Source of the DNA: Candidatus Omnitrophota bacterium
GTDB taxonomy: Bacteria > Omnitrophota > Gorgyraeia > Zapsychrales > Zapsychraceae
NCBI GenBank assembly: GCA_020632495.1
Contig: JACKFL010000005.1
Location: 1,054,001-1,118,000 of the forward strand
Direction of reading: 5' to 3'
DNA: 64,000 bases
The number at the start of each line of letters is the position of its first letter. Positions within the stretch are counted from its first letter, which is position 1. Position numbers and translations under genes: made by a program. Shown here piece by piece: positions 1 to 10,083 of the stretch. Below the pieces are notes generated by a model that was not told where the DNA came from, ran no database searches, and saw only the letters and a program-made list of their open reading frames with translations.

Positions 1-3000
1 ACGCGCAAAGGCCAGGCGATGCTGGTCAGTCTGGGAAATCTTCATATCGACGGGGTGGACGCGATTCTGAAAGGCCGGCGCGTCCTGCCGCGTGCCGTGA
101 TTGATATGAAAGAGTGGGAGGAAAAAGCGTCGGAATTATTCGTCTTTCCGGACCGGGCCGCCGCTGACAGGGCTGTATTCGGCGCCATTCCGGCACTCGG
201 CGGTAATGATGCGCTTGATCTCGACGCCTTTGTGCTCGCCGTGAGCGACACGTATCAGGACCATTTGCGCGGGGCCTGGAACGGTTCGCTGAGATTTTAT
301 GTTCCGTTGTCCGAAACCCGCCGCGACATCGATGACTTTCTGGTGACCGATCCGCGCGACGGCCGGCAGTGGGTGTATCTGGCCGCCCAGACCGGCTCGG
401 AGGCGGGGAAGTCCGAGGCTTACCTGCTGCGCGTCAAAGAAGCGACCCCAACCAAGATCAGATTCGACGAGATCATGCTGCAACGGGCCACAGGCTTTAT
501 CCCGGTTCAGACCTTAATCGATCAGGGGCTCGCCTTACCGGGCAGCGCGGAGGTGATCATCAAACAGGCCGAGCGCTATATGCGCAACATGCGGCCGGTC
601 ATGCTCGCCCTGTTGTCCCAGGGAATCGCGAAACCGAAACTGGTGCTGGGTGCGGCACGCAACAAATTCGACGATGATATGGTCTTTCTGGCAGTACCCA
701 TTGTCGATCCGGCCATTCCGCCGTCGACATTCGAGGGCCTGTATGTGGGTATGCGCGACAACGAACGCGTGTATATTCCGATGCACGCCGCCGGCGACCG
801 CGGCCCGCATGTGCTGGTAAGGCTGCCGCGTTTGATCAAGATGACAGAGCGGGATCTCCAGGGATTGGCCGGAATAATGGCGGCGCAGACATTCATCGGC
901 CGCCGATTGGGCGCAGAGAAGATCGGTCCGGCACTCGCCGGGGCCGGCGTTTCACTCGGCGGTGACGAAGTCGAACTCGACACGGACCGCGCCGTGGATA
1001 ACATTTTTGCCCTGGACAGCGACCAGACCGACAAGGCCTGGCTCCGGCAGGATTTACGCGAGGCGCTGATATCAGCGGGTTACGTGGAAGACGAGGCCAT
1101 GATCGCAGACGGTTTGGACGAAAAGGACGACGAATTTACGGAACTGCTTCGATCGAACGGTTTCGGTCGCAAGGTCGCTGAATTGATTCAACAGGAAGTT
1201 CGAAAGTCGGTCCAGCGGTTGGAAGATGGGCAAACGACCTTTGGCCAGCGTTACCGGACGGTCAAAAACTTCTTAACGAAGATTCAACCGATGGCAGACG
1301 ACGGAGACACCGAGGCACAGACGACTTTTGTCTTCGGTTTCGTTCAGCGTATGGAAGTGGTGGCTCCGAAGAAGGGCCGCCGGGCCGCCGACGTGACGGA
1401 GCGCCTGGCCCATGAATTATGGCATGTGTACCGAAATGACGACCGGCTGGCGGATGCGTTTTCTGAACTGCGCCTGTTGGAAGAGGATTTGGTGGAAGAA
1501 GATGAAGATGTCCGCGGATGGTTCAATGACCCGGACATCGGACTGGAAGACTATGTTCCCCTATTGGAACGTCATAATCAGGAATTGGACGAGGAGCCGA
1601 CCGCGGATCCCGATGATCCGGAACCGGATTGGTATTCCAGTTTTGCCGAGGACTTGGGGCAGCTCATCTTTATGTTGACGGGCGGCAACGCAGACAAATC
1701 TTACCGGATCTTGAACGCCATGGACCGTGGACTTTCCCTGCCGCAGGCTGTCGGGGCCGTCCTCGGCGACGAACGGCAGAGCCGCGGCGATATGGCGGTA
1801 CTGGTCGAACCGCCGTACCTGGTGGGGATCACCCAGCTGCAGATCGCGGACGTGACGCGCAGTATGGTCTTCGACACCTTCAGCGGCCGGCGTCTCGGTT
1901 ACCTGCGTGTTCTCAGAGCCCTCAATGACGCGCGCATCATCCTCAACCGGGGTAAGCGCATCGATCTGAAGCTGGACCTGGCCGTATCTAATCTGCATGA
2001 GCAATCCGGCGGTGACATCGAAGAGGCGTGGCTCCGTCGCGACCTCAATACGGCCCTGCACAGCATCGGCGTCACCATCGATCAGGCGGTGTTGTCCGAA
2101 GACGGCCGTTTCCCGCCGGTAACGCAGGATGACTTCGTCACTTATTTCAAAAAAGCGTCATGGTGGGGGCCGGTGATCGACCGGCTGGAACAGTTCCGCA
2201 CGGACGGCTTGATCCACAGTTACGGATTTACCGGGAGTTTCTCGCGGGGGCAGTACCGCCTCGGATCAAGTAAGGACCTGGACATCGCCCTTGTTTTGCG
2301 GGGCGAACCTTTTTACGCGAACCGACTCGGACCGGTGGTCGATTTTATCGAGGAAATTAATTCAGATCCCGGCATCCCGGTGCACATCACATTGACGGCC
2401 TTCGGACCGTCATACCGGTATTCGGTCCGCGCGGATACGCTGGAGTTTGACCTGGTGCGTCAGCCCGAGGTGGTTCAGTACTACCTGGATGCCGGACACT
2501 ATCGCGGCGACCGGTTTGTGCGGATTGACGGAAGTACAGCGGATCCGCAGAATCTGTGGCGGTTGCACGCCAAGCTCGTTGAACTGGGACCGATGCCGGA
2601 GGAGCAGCTGCGGGAATTTTTAAGCGGCGTTGATCAGGCCGTCCTGGCGGACGTGATGGATGCCGTCCGACGGAAGCTTCAACGGGACGCGGCCTTCGCC
2701 GGACGCGGAAATGAGCATCTGCCTGGTTATCTGCGGGAGTTTCAGGCCCGCCTGATCCGCGGCCGTACCGCCGCGGACCGTGAAATCATCGACCGGTTGC
2801 TCAACAATGAGGACATCCTGACGGTCACGGATCAAACGCCGCTCTACAACGGCGCTCCGTTAACAGTCGACAATCCGGTGGCATGGGGGAATGACACGCA
2901 GATCTTTATGCAGCCCACACGCAGTATTCATCTTTATCCGGGAGACTTGCGGTTGAAGGGAAGCGGCGGAGCGAATTTCATAAAACAATTTGCCGGAACG

Positions 3001-6000
3001 GTGTATCCTTATAACGTGCGCGAGTTCGGCGCGCGCGCCCGGGCCATCTATTTCGGCGCCAACGAACAGAATCTGCAAAAAGAAATGACCGCGGCGCTGT
3101 CATTCGCCTATTTAATGGAAACGCTGTGGCCGACAGAAGGCGCGCAGGCGACCAATATTCCGCTGGGCATCAAGCGCGTCAAGACAGTGACCATAGGCGC
3201 AGAGCCGTATCCCGTCGACGTTTACTTCAGTAAATTGGCCCGCGAAGATGAGGAAGCGCGGACGGCGATGGAGGAATTACTTGTGCGGCAGTTGGGCAGC
3301 CGCCGGGCTGAATATCCGGAGGATACCGCCGCGGCCTTTGTCGCTTTTATGCGTCCGGCGCAAATGCTGGATATGCAGGGTTCGCCGTTGCGCGTCGGTT
3401 TAATCCGCAAACTGCTGCTCGAAGATTACAGTGCCGAACATGACTTTGATGTGGAAGTCCGTGAACGCTGGCAGCAACGCGGGCAAGCGTTGACGGGATT
3501 ATCCGCCGAGGAGATCGCGCGATTGGCCAAGCAACGGGTGGATGACATATTCGGCGAAATTATGCAGGATTACCAACCGCTCGCGGTGGACGCAACCGAA
3601 CTGATCACGGAAACGGAAGGAGCGTCCCCGTTCGCGATCCTCTATCAGGCCACGGACGCCTACCGCCGCCGGACCCTGGTTTATAACGCGCGGGCCGCCG
3701 AGCGCTTTTACCGGGACGTGGTGTATGATTTGGGACGCTACCTCGGCGCGCTGTGGACCGTGGGCGGCCGAACCGACGGCGGTCCGATCGAAGAACGCAA
3801 TGTCGCTATCCGGGGTAACCGGGTAGTCCTGCACGATTGGGATGAGGGTTTTGTGCCGAACCGGGAGACCGTGGGGATCCGGATCGAGCCGTCGGCGATC
3901 CGCAATGATTTCGGCATGATGCAGATCTCGACGCTGAAAACGATTCAGCAGCTGCTCGGTGTGCATGACCGGTTTGCCGACAGCGCCCAGCGCTATTTTA
4001 TGGAAGGCGTCACGGCCGGCAGCCGGCGCGCTATGGAAGAAATCCTGATGAATCCCGGACAAGATGTGCTGAATGATATCGACCGGCAGATGTTGTTGAA
4101 TGACTGGCGCCGGCTGACGCTGCCCCGGGAGACCACAACGGATGTCAGCGATGTGTTTGCGGCGGAGTTCCTGCGTTCTGTGCGGGAGCTGGCGCAACAG
4201 GGAGAACGTGTCACGGCCGATCAGGCCGTGCTGGCCGATCCCGCCGCAGACGCGCGCCTCATCAGTGAGATCGAACCGATTGAGCAGTTCGCCCGTTTTA
4301 TCACAGATATCGAGGACTTGGACGCGTTTGTCGAGGCGCCTTTGCTGGAAGCGGCCCGCACATTGTTCAAGAAGGGCATCCGCACCTTCTGGACCTCGGC
4401 CAACCGCAAGGACATCGCCGAAGGATCCCCGGCGGTCCTGATGTTCCTTTATGACGAATTGTCGCCGCGCAACAAGCTGGTGTCGCACAGCGTGGGGCAG
4501 GTGCTCGACAACATCAGCACCGTCGTGCGTATTCCGATGGACGAGACGACGACGGTGGCCGATATTCATCGTGAGGCCATGGCCATCGTCAACCGCTTTG
4601 AGGCGCAGCCGATGGACCGCAGCATCGCCGAGATTATCCGGCCGGGACGGGACCAGGCTGTCACTGTGGAAGAACAGGACAAGCCGCCGGCGGATGTCCG
4701 GCGCCTGGCCGGTGTCGCGTTTATCTTCGGCACCGGAAATAACGCAACGGTAATCGATGCCGACGGGAACGTCCGCCTTGAGAACGGAGCGCTCACCGAA
4801 CTCGGACACAATATTCTTAAGAAAAGCCGGACCGGGGAATGGGTATTTACGGGGCGGGAAACTTTGGGTGCTAAACCCGATCGGGAATCCGGAGACGTGA
4901 GTTTCGAAGATTCCTTCAGTGGTCCCAACATCGCGCGCCGGTTCGCGCAGACAGACTGGGCGCCGGCGTTTATCAAAACACATGTTACCGCGCTGCCGGA
5001 GGGCTTCGCGACTCATACACAACTTGTTGACTTGGTTCGCAACGTGCCCGATGACGAAAATCTTCGCAAACTCCGGGCGGCGGGTATTGATGTTATTCTG
5101 CGGACGATTACAGCCGCGGTATCCGACGGTGACGCGCAGGCGATAAGCTTTGTCAATCGCTTGGGACGTGAGATCGGTGTGGCCTTGGCAGCTTGGTTGA
5201 AGCATTATGCCGCTGAAGATTGGACGCAGAATATCGTTTTGGTCAGCGGAGTCGGCGAGCACTTTGCCCGTATTGAAGGAGAGACGGACGATACCAATGT
5301 CTTTATCGGAGGTATTCGAGCGGGCGTAACTTTGGGACTTGCGGAAGCCGGGAAAACGGAAGGTCTACGTTATCTCGACGAAGCGCGGATCCAGGGTATC
5401 GCCCGCGGCATACGGCGTTCCACGATGGGATGGGAACGCGAGTTATTGGCGGCCCGTTTCACCGAACAAGAACGGTCACAACTGGACATAACCGATGCCG
5501 CCCCGCAAGACGCCCTGGCCGTGGGAATCAGTCTGGGTGGGACAAAGATCGGCGCCGGTCTGATCTCGATGGACGGGAATATACTCGCGCGGGATGAAAT
5601 TCAATGGCGGCAGCGCTATCACGAATCGTCCGCAGGTATTGTCGAAGGTATCGTTGACAGGATTGCGAATTTGCTAACGGCAGACGCCGTACGGAATTTG
5701 AGAAAAGTCGGCATCGCTTTTGCCGGACCCGTGGACCGGGACGCCGGCGTCGTGGGTACGCCGTTTAAAGCGCCCAATCTGCCGTTCGAAAATTATCCGC
5801 TGCGACAGGCCATTCGCGAAAGGCTCTTACAGAAGCTGCAGGACGAGTTTGGCAGCCAAGTTCAAGATCTCACAATCGACATTTACAATGACAATGTGGC
5901 GGCGGCTATCGGAGAGCAAAGCCGGTCAGGTCGATTGAATGCCGGAGCCCGTGATGAGGCCATGCAGGCCTCGGCCCCAAAACAGGCGCGCGTTTTTGAC

Positions 6001-6900
6001 ACAGCGGAGGCCGTCGCCTCGGTCTTTCCGTACGCGGATGTGATCAACCTGCCGGCACTGGCCGAGAGCGGCGTGGTCCTGACCGGTCACGTCAACCGCG
6101 TGCCGGCGCAGACATCGCTCGAGAACTATGTCTTGAAGGCGCGCCACCAAATGAAGATTTATGAGGGCGGCACGTATCGCGGGGCCGTGCCGTTGTGGGA
6201 ATACAGTAAACCCGGGCAACTGGTGAATATCCCGCTGGAAAAGTTCACCGACGCCCGCTGGGTGTTACCGTTGCACGCGCAGTACCGTCCCAAACTGACG
6301 GAAAACCAGGGCCTGGTCCGCACGCTGTTGTGGCTGTATCTGGTGTCCCGTCCTGAATTGCAGGGTGAGAAGGTCGTCGCCATCGGCGCGGCCGAGCCGT
6401 TCCGCCGCACGCTGGATGAGATGCGCGCGGTCTTCGGTGATTACCGGACCTTCACTGAAGATGATTTCGGTTTCCGGCTCAGCCAGCCGGCCTATGAATT
6501 TACCGTACCGGTCCTGACCGCCGAACAACGCTCTGCGGTGGAATCCTACCTCGAGAAATTCATGCCGATTACCGACGTTGCGTCGGACGGAGACGCAGCC
6601 GTCCTCGGCACCGATAAAAAAGGGGGGATCGACTTCAATCCGGTAAATATGAATCTGTCGGAGCAGGGAGACGATATCCCGCTGAATGTATCGCCAATCC
6701 TCTCGTCACCGCTCGGACCGATTGAAGGCATCCGGCCGGTGATTATTCAGATCGTTCCCGTCACCAATCTGCCGCTGCTGCTCGGTCTGACCGACAAACC
6801 TTCCGAAGATGCTCCTGTTTCCGGCGCGGATCTTCTCGCCCGTGATCCTGCCGACCGGCGTGCGTTGACGATCGCCGCCCTGGACGTCATCGTCCGTTAA
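1..6900 (+). CDS. Giant multidomain protein, C-terminal part (5' end outside window)
   Basis: The frame is open from base 1; the first ATG is at 19 (residue 1 below), giving at least 2293 residues. A zinc-protease-like HELWH lies at residues 465-469. A nucleotidyltransferase-like motif, GSFSRG followed by SSKDLDIAL, lies at about 739-757. A ROK-kinase central/C-terminal half (FIFGTGNN, TELGH, LVSGVGE) spans about 1565-1790, followed by a ROK N-terminal half (GISLGGTKIG, about 1833-1985), so the halves are in swapped order. The usual Asp of the GIDxGGT loop is Ser. An AWLR(Q/R)DL repeat occurs near 340 and 670. DQAV/DAAV linkers recur (about 688, 872, 1401, 1544, 2191). The C-terminus (GGIDFNPVN..., VPVTNLPLLLGL) matches what I recall of Omnitrophota giant proteins. 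Function unknown; the kinase modules may be inactive. Confidence 0.85.
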   Translation, partial: TRKGQAMLVSLGNLHIDGVDAILKGRRVLPRAVIDMKEWEEKASELFVFPDRAAADRAVFGAIPALGGNDALDLDAFVLAVSDTYQDHLRGAWNGSLRFYVPLSETRRDIDDFLVTDPRDGRQWVYLAAQTGSEAGKSEAYLLRVKEATPTKIRFDEIMLQRATGFIPVQTLIDQGLALPGSAEVIIKQAERYMRNMRPVMLALLSQGIAKPKLVLGAARNKFDDDMVFLAVPIVDPAIPPSTFEGLYVGMRDNERVYIPMHAAGDRGPHVLVRLPRLIKMTERDLQGLAGIMAAQTFIGRRLGAEKIGPALAGAGVSLGGDEVELDTDRAVDNIFALDSDQTDKAWLRQDLREALISAGYVEDEAMIADGLDEKDDEFTELLRSNGFGRKVAELIQQEVRKSVQRLEDGQTTFGQRYRTVKNFLTKIQPMADDGDTEAQTTFVFGFVQRMEVVAPKKGRRAADVTERLAHELWHVYRNDDRLADAFSELRLLEEDLVEEDEDVRGWFNDPDIGLEDYVPLLERHNQELDEEPTADPDDPEPDWYSSFAEDLGQLIFMLTGGNADKSYRILNAMDRGLSLPQAVGAVLGDERQSRGDMAVLVEPPYLVGITQLQIADVTRSMVFDTFSGRRLGYLRVLRALNDARIILNRGKRIDLKLDLAVSNLHEQSGGDIEEAWLRRDLNTALHSIGVTIDQAVLSEDGRFPPVTQDDFVTYFKKASWWGPVIDRLEQFRTDGLIHSYGFTGSFSRGQYRLGSSKDLDIALVLRGEPFYANRLGPVVDFIEEINSDPGIPVHITLTAFGPSYRYSVRADTLEFDLVRQPEVVQYYLDAGHYRGDRFVRIDGSTADPQNLWRLHAKLVELGPMPEEQLREFLSGVDQAVLADVMDAVRRKLQRDAAFAGRGNEHLPGYLREFQARLIRGRTAADREIIDRLLNNEDILTVTDQTPLYNGAPLTVDNPVAWGNDTQIFMQPTRSIHLYPGDLRLKGSGGANFIKQFAGTVYPYNVREFGARARAIYFGANEQNLQKEMTAALSFAYLMETLWPTEGAQATNIPLGIKRVKTVTIGAEPYPVDVYFSKLAREDEEARTAMEELLVRQLGSRRAEYPEDTAAAFVAFMRPAQMLDMQGSPLRVGLIRKLLLEDYSAEHDFDVEVRERWQQRGQALTGLSAEEIARLAKQRVDDIFGEIMQDYQPLAVDATELITETEGASPFAILYQATDAYRRRTLVYNARAAERFYRDVVYDLGRYLGALWTVGGRTDGGPIEERNVAIRGNRVVLHDWDEGFVPNRETVGIRIEPSAIRNDFGMMQISTLKTIQQLLGVHDRFADSAQRYFMEGVTAGSRRAMEEILMNPGQDVLNDIDRQMLLNDWRRLTLPRETTTDVSDVFAAEFLRSVRELAQQGERVTADQAVLADPAADARLISEIEPIEQFARFITDIEDLDAFVEAPLLEAARTLFKKGIRTFWTSANRKDIAEGSPAVLMFLYDELSPRNKLVSHSVGQVLDNISTVVRIPMDETTTVADIHREAMAIVNRFEAQPMDRSIAEIIRPGRDQAVTVEEQDKPPADVRRLAGVAFIFGTGNNATVIDADGNVRLENGALTELGHNILKKSRTGEWVFTGRETLGAKPDRESGDVSFEDSFSGPNIARRFAQTDWAPAFIKTHVTALPEGFATHTQLVDLVRNVPDDENLRKLRAAGIDVILRTITAAVSDGDAQAISFVNRLGREIGVALAAWLKHYAAEDWTQNIVLVSGVGEHFARIEGETDDTNVFIGGIRAGVTLGLAEAGKTEGLRYLDEARIQGIARGIRRSTMGWERELLAARFTEQERSQLDITDAAPQDALAVGISLGGTKIGAGLISMDGNILARDEIQWRQRYHESSAGIVEGIVDRIANLLTADAVRNLRKVGIAFAGPVDRDAGVVGTPFKAPNLPFENYPLRQAIRERLLQKLQDEFGSQVQDLTIDIYNDNVAAAIGEQSRSGRLNAGARDEAMQASAPKQARVFDTAEAVASVFPYADVINLPALAESGVVLTGHVNRVPAQTSLENYVLKARHQMKIYEGGTYRGAVPLWEYSKPGQLVNIPLEKFTDARWVLPLHAQYRPKLTENQGLVRTLLWLYLVSRPELQGEKVVAIGAAEPFRRTLDEMRAVFGDYRTFTEDDFGFRLSQPAYEFTVPVLTAEQRSAVESYLEKFMPITDVASDGDAAVLGTDKKGGIDFNPVNMNLSEQGDDIPLNVSPILSSPLGPIEGIRPVIIQIVPVTNLPLLLGLTDKPSEDAPVSGADLLARDPADRRALTIAALDVIVR

Positions 6901-6918
6901 CCGTCATCATCCGCAGTA

Positions 6919-6947
6919 TTGGCGCGCCGTGCGCGGTGTGTTAAAAT
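6919..6947 (+). promoter_or_regulatory. Candidate sigma70 promoter for the oxidoreductase gene
   Basis: TTGGCG at 6919-6924 and TAAAAT at 6942-6947 are 17 nt apart, upstream of the gene starting at 7006. Pattern match only. Confidence 0.4.
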
Positions 6948-7005
6948 ACGGCGCCTTTGCGGACCCGCCGCGAAAGCTCATATCAATCACAGAAAGGGAA
7001 GCGCC

Positions 7006-7638
7006 ATGAAGATCGCTGTCATCGGGACCGGCAACGTCGGGTCCATCCTCGGAACACGTCTGGCCCATCAGGGGCATGAGGTCATCTTCGGATCACGCGA
7101 TCCGCGGGCCGCCAAGGTGGTGTCCGTGGTCCAGTCCGCCGGCCCGAACGCGCGGGCGGATGCAAATGCCGCCGCCGTGAAGTCCGCCGAGGTCATCATC
7201 CTGACCGTGCCGTACTCCGGTGCGGAAGAAACGATCAAAGGGCTCGGTCCCTTACAAGGCAAGATCCTGATCGACACCACCAACGCGTTACTGCCCGACT
7301 TGTCGGGTTTGTCGCTGCCGGCCGGGGAATCCGCCGGTGAAAATGTTGCCGGATGGGCAGCCGGGGCACGCGTGGTGAAGGCCTTCAACACCATCGGGAC
7401 CAAGGTCATGGAGGATCCGGCATACGGGGATGACCGGGCGCTTCTCTTAATATGCGGCGACAGCGCCGGGGCCAAGGCGACCGCCGCGGACTTGGCGGAC
7501 GAATTGGGCTTTAATGTGGTCGATGCCGGGCCGTTGTCAATGGCGCGTCATCTCGAATCGCTGGCCATGCTGTGGATCCAACTCGCTTTTGTACAGGGAA
7601 AGGGAACGGACTTTGCGTTGAAGATCCTTACGCGCTGA
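7006..7638 (+). CDS. NADP-dependent F420 reductase-like oxidoreductase
   Basis: 210 residues. The N-terminus MKIAVIGTGNVGSILGTRLA is a Rossmann nucleotide-binding loop (GTGNVG), followed by FGSRDP, where an Arg after the second strand favours NADP(H). NAGAx-type context (RVVKAFNTIGTKVMEDP) is typical of the F420-dependent NADP reductase / NADP oxidoreductase family (PF03807). The ATG at 7006 was chosen over the longer frame because AGAAAGGGAAG lies just upstream. It is a single gene between the giant protein and the efflux operon. The family reduces or oxidises F420 or other cofactors with NADP; the substrate here cannot be read from sequence. Confidence 0.75.
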   Translation: MKIAVIGTGNVGSILGTRLAHQGHEVIFGSRDPRAAKVVSVVQSAGPNARADANAAAVKSAEVIILTVPYSGAEETIKGLGPLQGKILIDTTNALLPDLSGLSLPAGESAGENVAGWAAGARVVKAFNTIGTKVMEDPAYGDDRALLLICGDSAGAKATAADLADELGFNVVDAGPLSMARHLESLAMLWIQLAFVQGKGTDFALKILTR

Positions 7639-7663
7639 TCCCGGTTGCGGCATCAGGCGGTGC

Positions 7664-7692
7664 TTGTCTAACTCCAAGGAAGTGTGTACAAT
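7664..7692 (+). promoter_or_regulatory. Promoter giving a probably leaderless efflux-operon mRNA
   Basis: TTGTCT at 7664-7669 and extended -10 TGTGTACAAT ending 7692 have 17-nt spacing. The ATG at 7700 is only 7 nt behind the -10, so the transcript would start at about the start codon. Confidence 0.55.
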
Positions 7693-7699
7693 AGCTGTC

Positions 7700-10069
7700 A
7701 TGTTTCGTCATGCTATCCTAAGTATACTGATCGTAATGCTTTTCATGCCTGAGGCCGTCCTGGCAGCCGACCCGCCCACAGTGACTGTCGGGGTGGTGAT
7801 TGACGGGCCGTGGAAGCGCAATAATGAAATCTTTGAACTTTTGCGTTCCGAGGTCCACACTCTTACCGATGATGAGTTCGCGGTCCGCTTTCCCGCAGAC
7901 AAGAGCCTCACGGCCGACTGGACCCGCGACGGTGTCTCCGCAGCCGTTGAGCGTTTGCTCAATGATCCCGGGGTCGATATAATCATCGCGCTGGGCGCGA
8001 TCGCTTCAGACGACCTGGTCCATCGCGGACCGTTGCCCAAACCCGTCATAGCACCCTATATTCTGGATATCGAGTTGCAAAATGTCCCCCGGCAAGACGG
8101 TTCCAGCGGGGTAACCAACCTTTCCTATGTCACGTTTTCCACCCGTTTGCCGACCAGCATGACGACGTTCCATGAAGTCGTGGGATTTCATAAGCTGACT
8201 CTGATGACGAACACCTACGTCATTACCGCCATTCCCCAGTTGAAGGACCGCATCCGTCAAATCGCCGGTTCGATCGGTATCGATGTTAGTATCGTACTCG
8301 TCGACGGTGCCGTTCAGGAGGCGCTCGCCGGTATCCCCCGCGGGACCGAAGCGGTATTTGTGGCTCCGCAGTTTCAGCTGGCGCCTGAAGAAGTCGATGA
8401 GCTGATCGCCGGGCTGATCGAACGCCGGCTGCCGTCGTTTTCAGGATTCGGCCGGTCGGAAGTGGAGCGGGGTATGATGGTCGGCCTCACGCAGACCGAC
8501 TTTGACTTTCCGCGCATGGCCCGGCGCATCGCGCTCAACCTGCAGCGTATTTTGCTGGGCGAAAAACCCGAAGATATCCCGGTCGCCTTTGAAGAGGTCA
8601 CCCAGCTGACCATCAATATGGAAACGGCCCGTAAGGTCGGCACGTGGCCCAGTTGGGATATCATGCAGAAGGCCGAGCTGATCGGTGAGAATTATTTTGA
8701 ATCAAAGGGGGAGTTGACGCTGGAAGAAGCCATTTCCGACGCGGTCGAAAAAAATCTGTCACTGATGGCCGGTTACAAGTCGGTTACGGCCGGGGCGGTG
8801 GATATCCGGCGTGCCTGGGCCACACTGTTTCCGCAGGTCACGCTGGCCGGCCAATGGCGGAAGATCGACGAGGACCGCGCCAAGGCCAGCCTCGGTACGG
8901 CCCCGGAACGCACGGCCAATTCTTCAGCGACACTGACACAGATCCTGTTCAACGAAGAAGCCCTGGCAAATGTCGGGATACAAAAGCGTCTGCAGATATC
9001 CCGTGAGGAAGAATTTCGTCAGCTCAAACTGGATATCATCCAGGCCACCGCGATCACTTACTTTAATGTCCTGCGGGCCAAGATTCTGGAACGGATCCAG
9101 TTTGACAATCTGAAACTTTCCAAGGCCAACCTCGAACTGGCGGAGAAACGCGAATCCGTCGGACAGTCCGGATCGGCCGATGTTTACCGCTGGGAAAGTC
9201 AGATCGCCACCAACCGGCGGGATTTGCTGCAGGCCCAGGCGGACCGGCACAATGCCGAAATCGTCTTAAACGGGCTGCTGCACCGGCCGCTGGAAGATAA
9301 TTATCAGCTGCGCGAGACGTCATTGGACGAACCGATGCTGTGGATCGACCGGGACCGGGTCATCCAGTACACCGACAATCCCTGGTCATTCCGTATTTTC
9401 CGGGATTTTATTGTCACCGACAGTCTGGAGAATACTCCCGGACTGCGGCAGTTGGAGGCGCTGATCAAGGCGAAGGATCGGCAGTTACGTTCCGCGAAGC
9501 GGGATTTCTGGCTTCCTGATATCACGTTTCAGGCTAATGTCACCGATAATTTTTATGAAGACGGGGCGGGGCAGCCCGCTGCGCCGGTCAAGAATGACCG
9601 GGATGTGTCGGCCGTCGTCCAGGCCAGTTATCCGCTGTTTGAAGGCGGCGACCGGGTGGCCGAGGTCAAACAGTTGAAGGAAGAACTGGCGCAGTTGACT
9701 CTGCAACGGGATGCGTTAATGGAAAGTATCGAACAGGATATCCGGACATCACTGCGGGATGTCGGGGCCTCACACGGGTCCATTCGGCACGCGCGCAAAT
9801 CGGCCGCGGCGGCCGGACAGAACCTCGAGCTGATTACCGACGCGTACGCCCGAGGGTCGGTGTCAATCATCGAATTGCTCGACGCGCAGAACGCGTCCTT
9901 GGTCGCGGACCAGGTGTCGGCCAATGCTGTTTACGATTTTATGATCGACTTTATGGTTATGCAACGCAATATGGGTTATTACATGTTCATGTTGAACGAA
10001 GAAGAGCGCCGGGAGTGGTTGGAACGGCTCGCCGCTTTCTTCTCCGACCGCGGGATCACGGTCGAATAG
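7700..10069 (+). CDS. ABC substrate-binding domain fused to TolC outer-membrane efflux channel
   Basis: 789 residues with a signal peptide (MFRHAILSILIVMLFMPEAV, cleavage near VLA-A). Residues about 25-330 resemble the periplasmic ABC_sub_bind fold (GVVIDGPW, VDIIIALGA, AVFVAPQF, two-lobed alpha/beta pattern). From about 350 the protein is TolC-like: LTLEEAISDAVEKNLSL opens the first repeat and the long helices carry AELNL/RESVGQ-type motifs; GDRVAEVKQLKEEL opens the second repeat near the end. TolC proteins form the outer-membrane duct of tripartite pumps; an N-terminal solute-binding domain on the same chain is unusual. It is followed after 14 nt by the adaptor and then by the RND pump. The start at 7700 is supported by the signal peptide and promoter; no Shine-Dalgarno is well placed. 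Confidence 0.85.
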   Translation: MFRHAILSILIVMLFMPEAVLAADPPTVTVGVVIDGPWKRNNEIFELLRSEVHTLTDDEFAVRFPADKSLTADWTRDGVSAAVERLLNDPGVDIIIALGAIASDDLVHRGPLPKPVIAPYILDIELQNVPRQDGSSGVTNLSYVTFSTRLPTSMTTFHEVVGFHKLTLMTNTYVITAIPQLKDRIRQIAGSIGIDVSIVLVDGAVQEALAGIPRGTEAVFVAPQFQLAPEEVDELIAGLIERRLPSFSGFGRSEVERGMMVGLTQTDFDFPRMARRIALNLQRILLGEKPEDIPVAFEEVTQLTINMETARKVGTWPSWDIMQKAELIGENYFESKGELTLEEAISDAVEKNLSLMAGYKSVTAGAVDIRRAWATLFPQVTLAGQWRKIDEDRAKASLGTAPERTANSSATLTQILFNEEALANVGIQKRLQISREEEFRQLKLDIIQATAITYFNVLRAKILERIQFDNLKLSKANLELAEKRESVGQSGSADVYRWESQIATNRRDLLQAQADRHNAEIVLNGLLHRPLEDNYQLRETSLDEPMLWIDRDRVIQYTDNPWSFRIFRDFIVTDSLENTPGLRQLEALIKAKDRQLRSAKRDFWLPDITFQANVTDNFYEDGAGQPAAPVKNDRDVSAVVQASYPLFEGGDRVAEVKQLKEELAQLTLQRDALMESIEQDIRTSLRDVGASHGSIRHARKSAAAAGQNLELITDAYARGSVSIIELLDAQNASLVADQVSANAVYDFMIDFMVMQRNMGYYMFMLNEEERREWLERLAAFFSDRGITVE

Positions 10070-10083
10070 GGACGGAGGATAAT

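Noticed and set aside
3499..5262. Long minus-strand open frame of 587 codons
   Set aside because: It lies wholly inside the giant plus-strand gene, has shadow-type composition (His/Arg/Asp-rich) and no recognisable domain.
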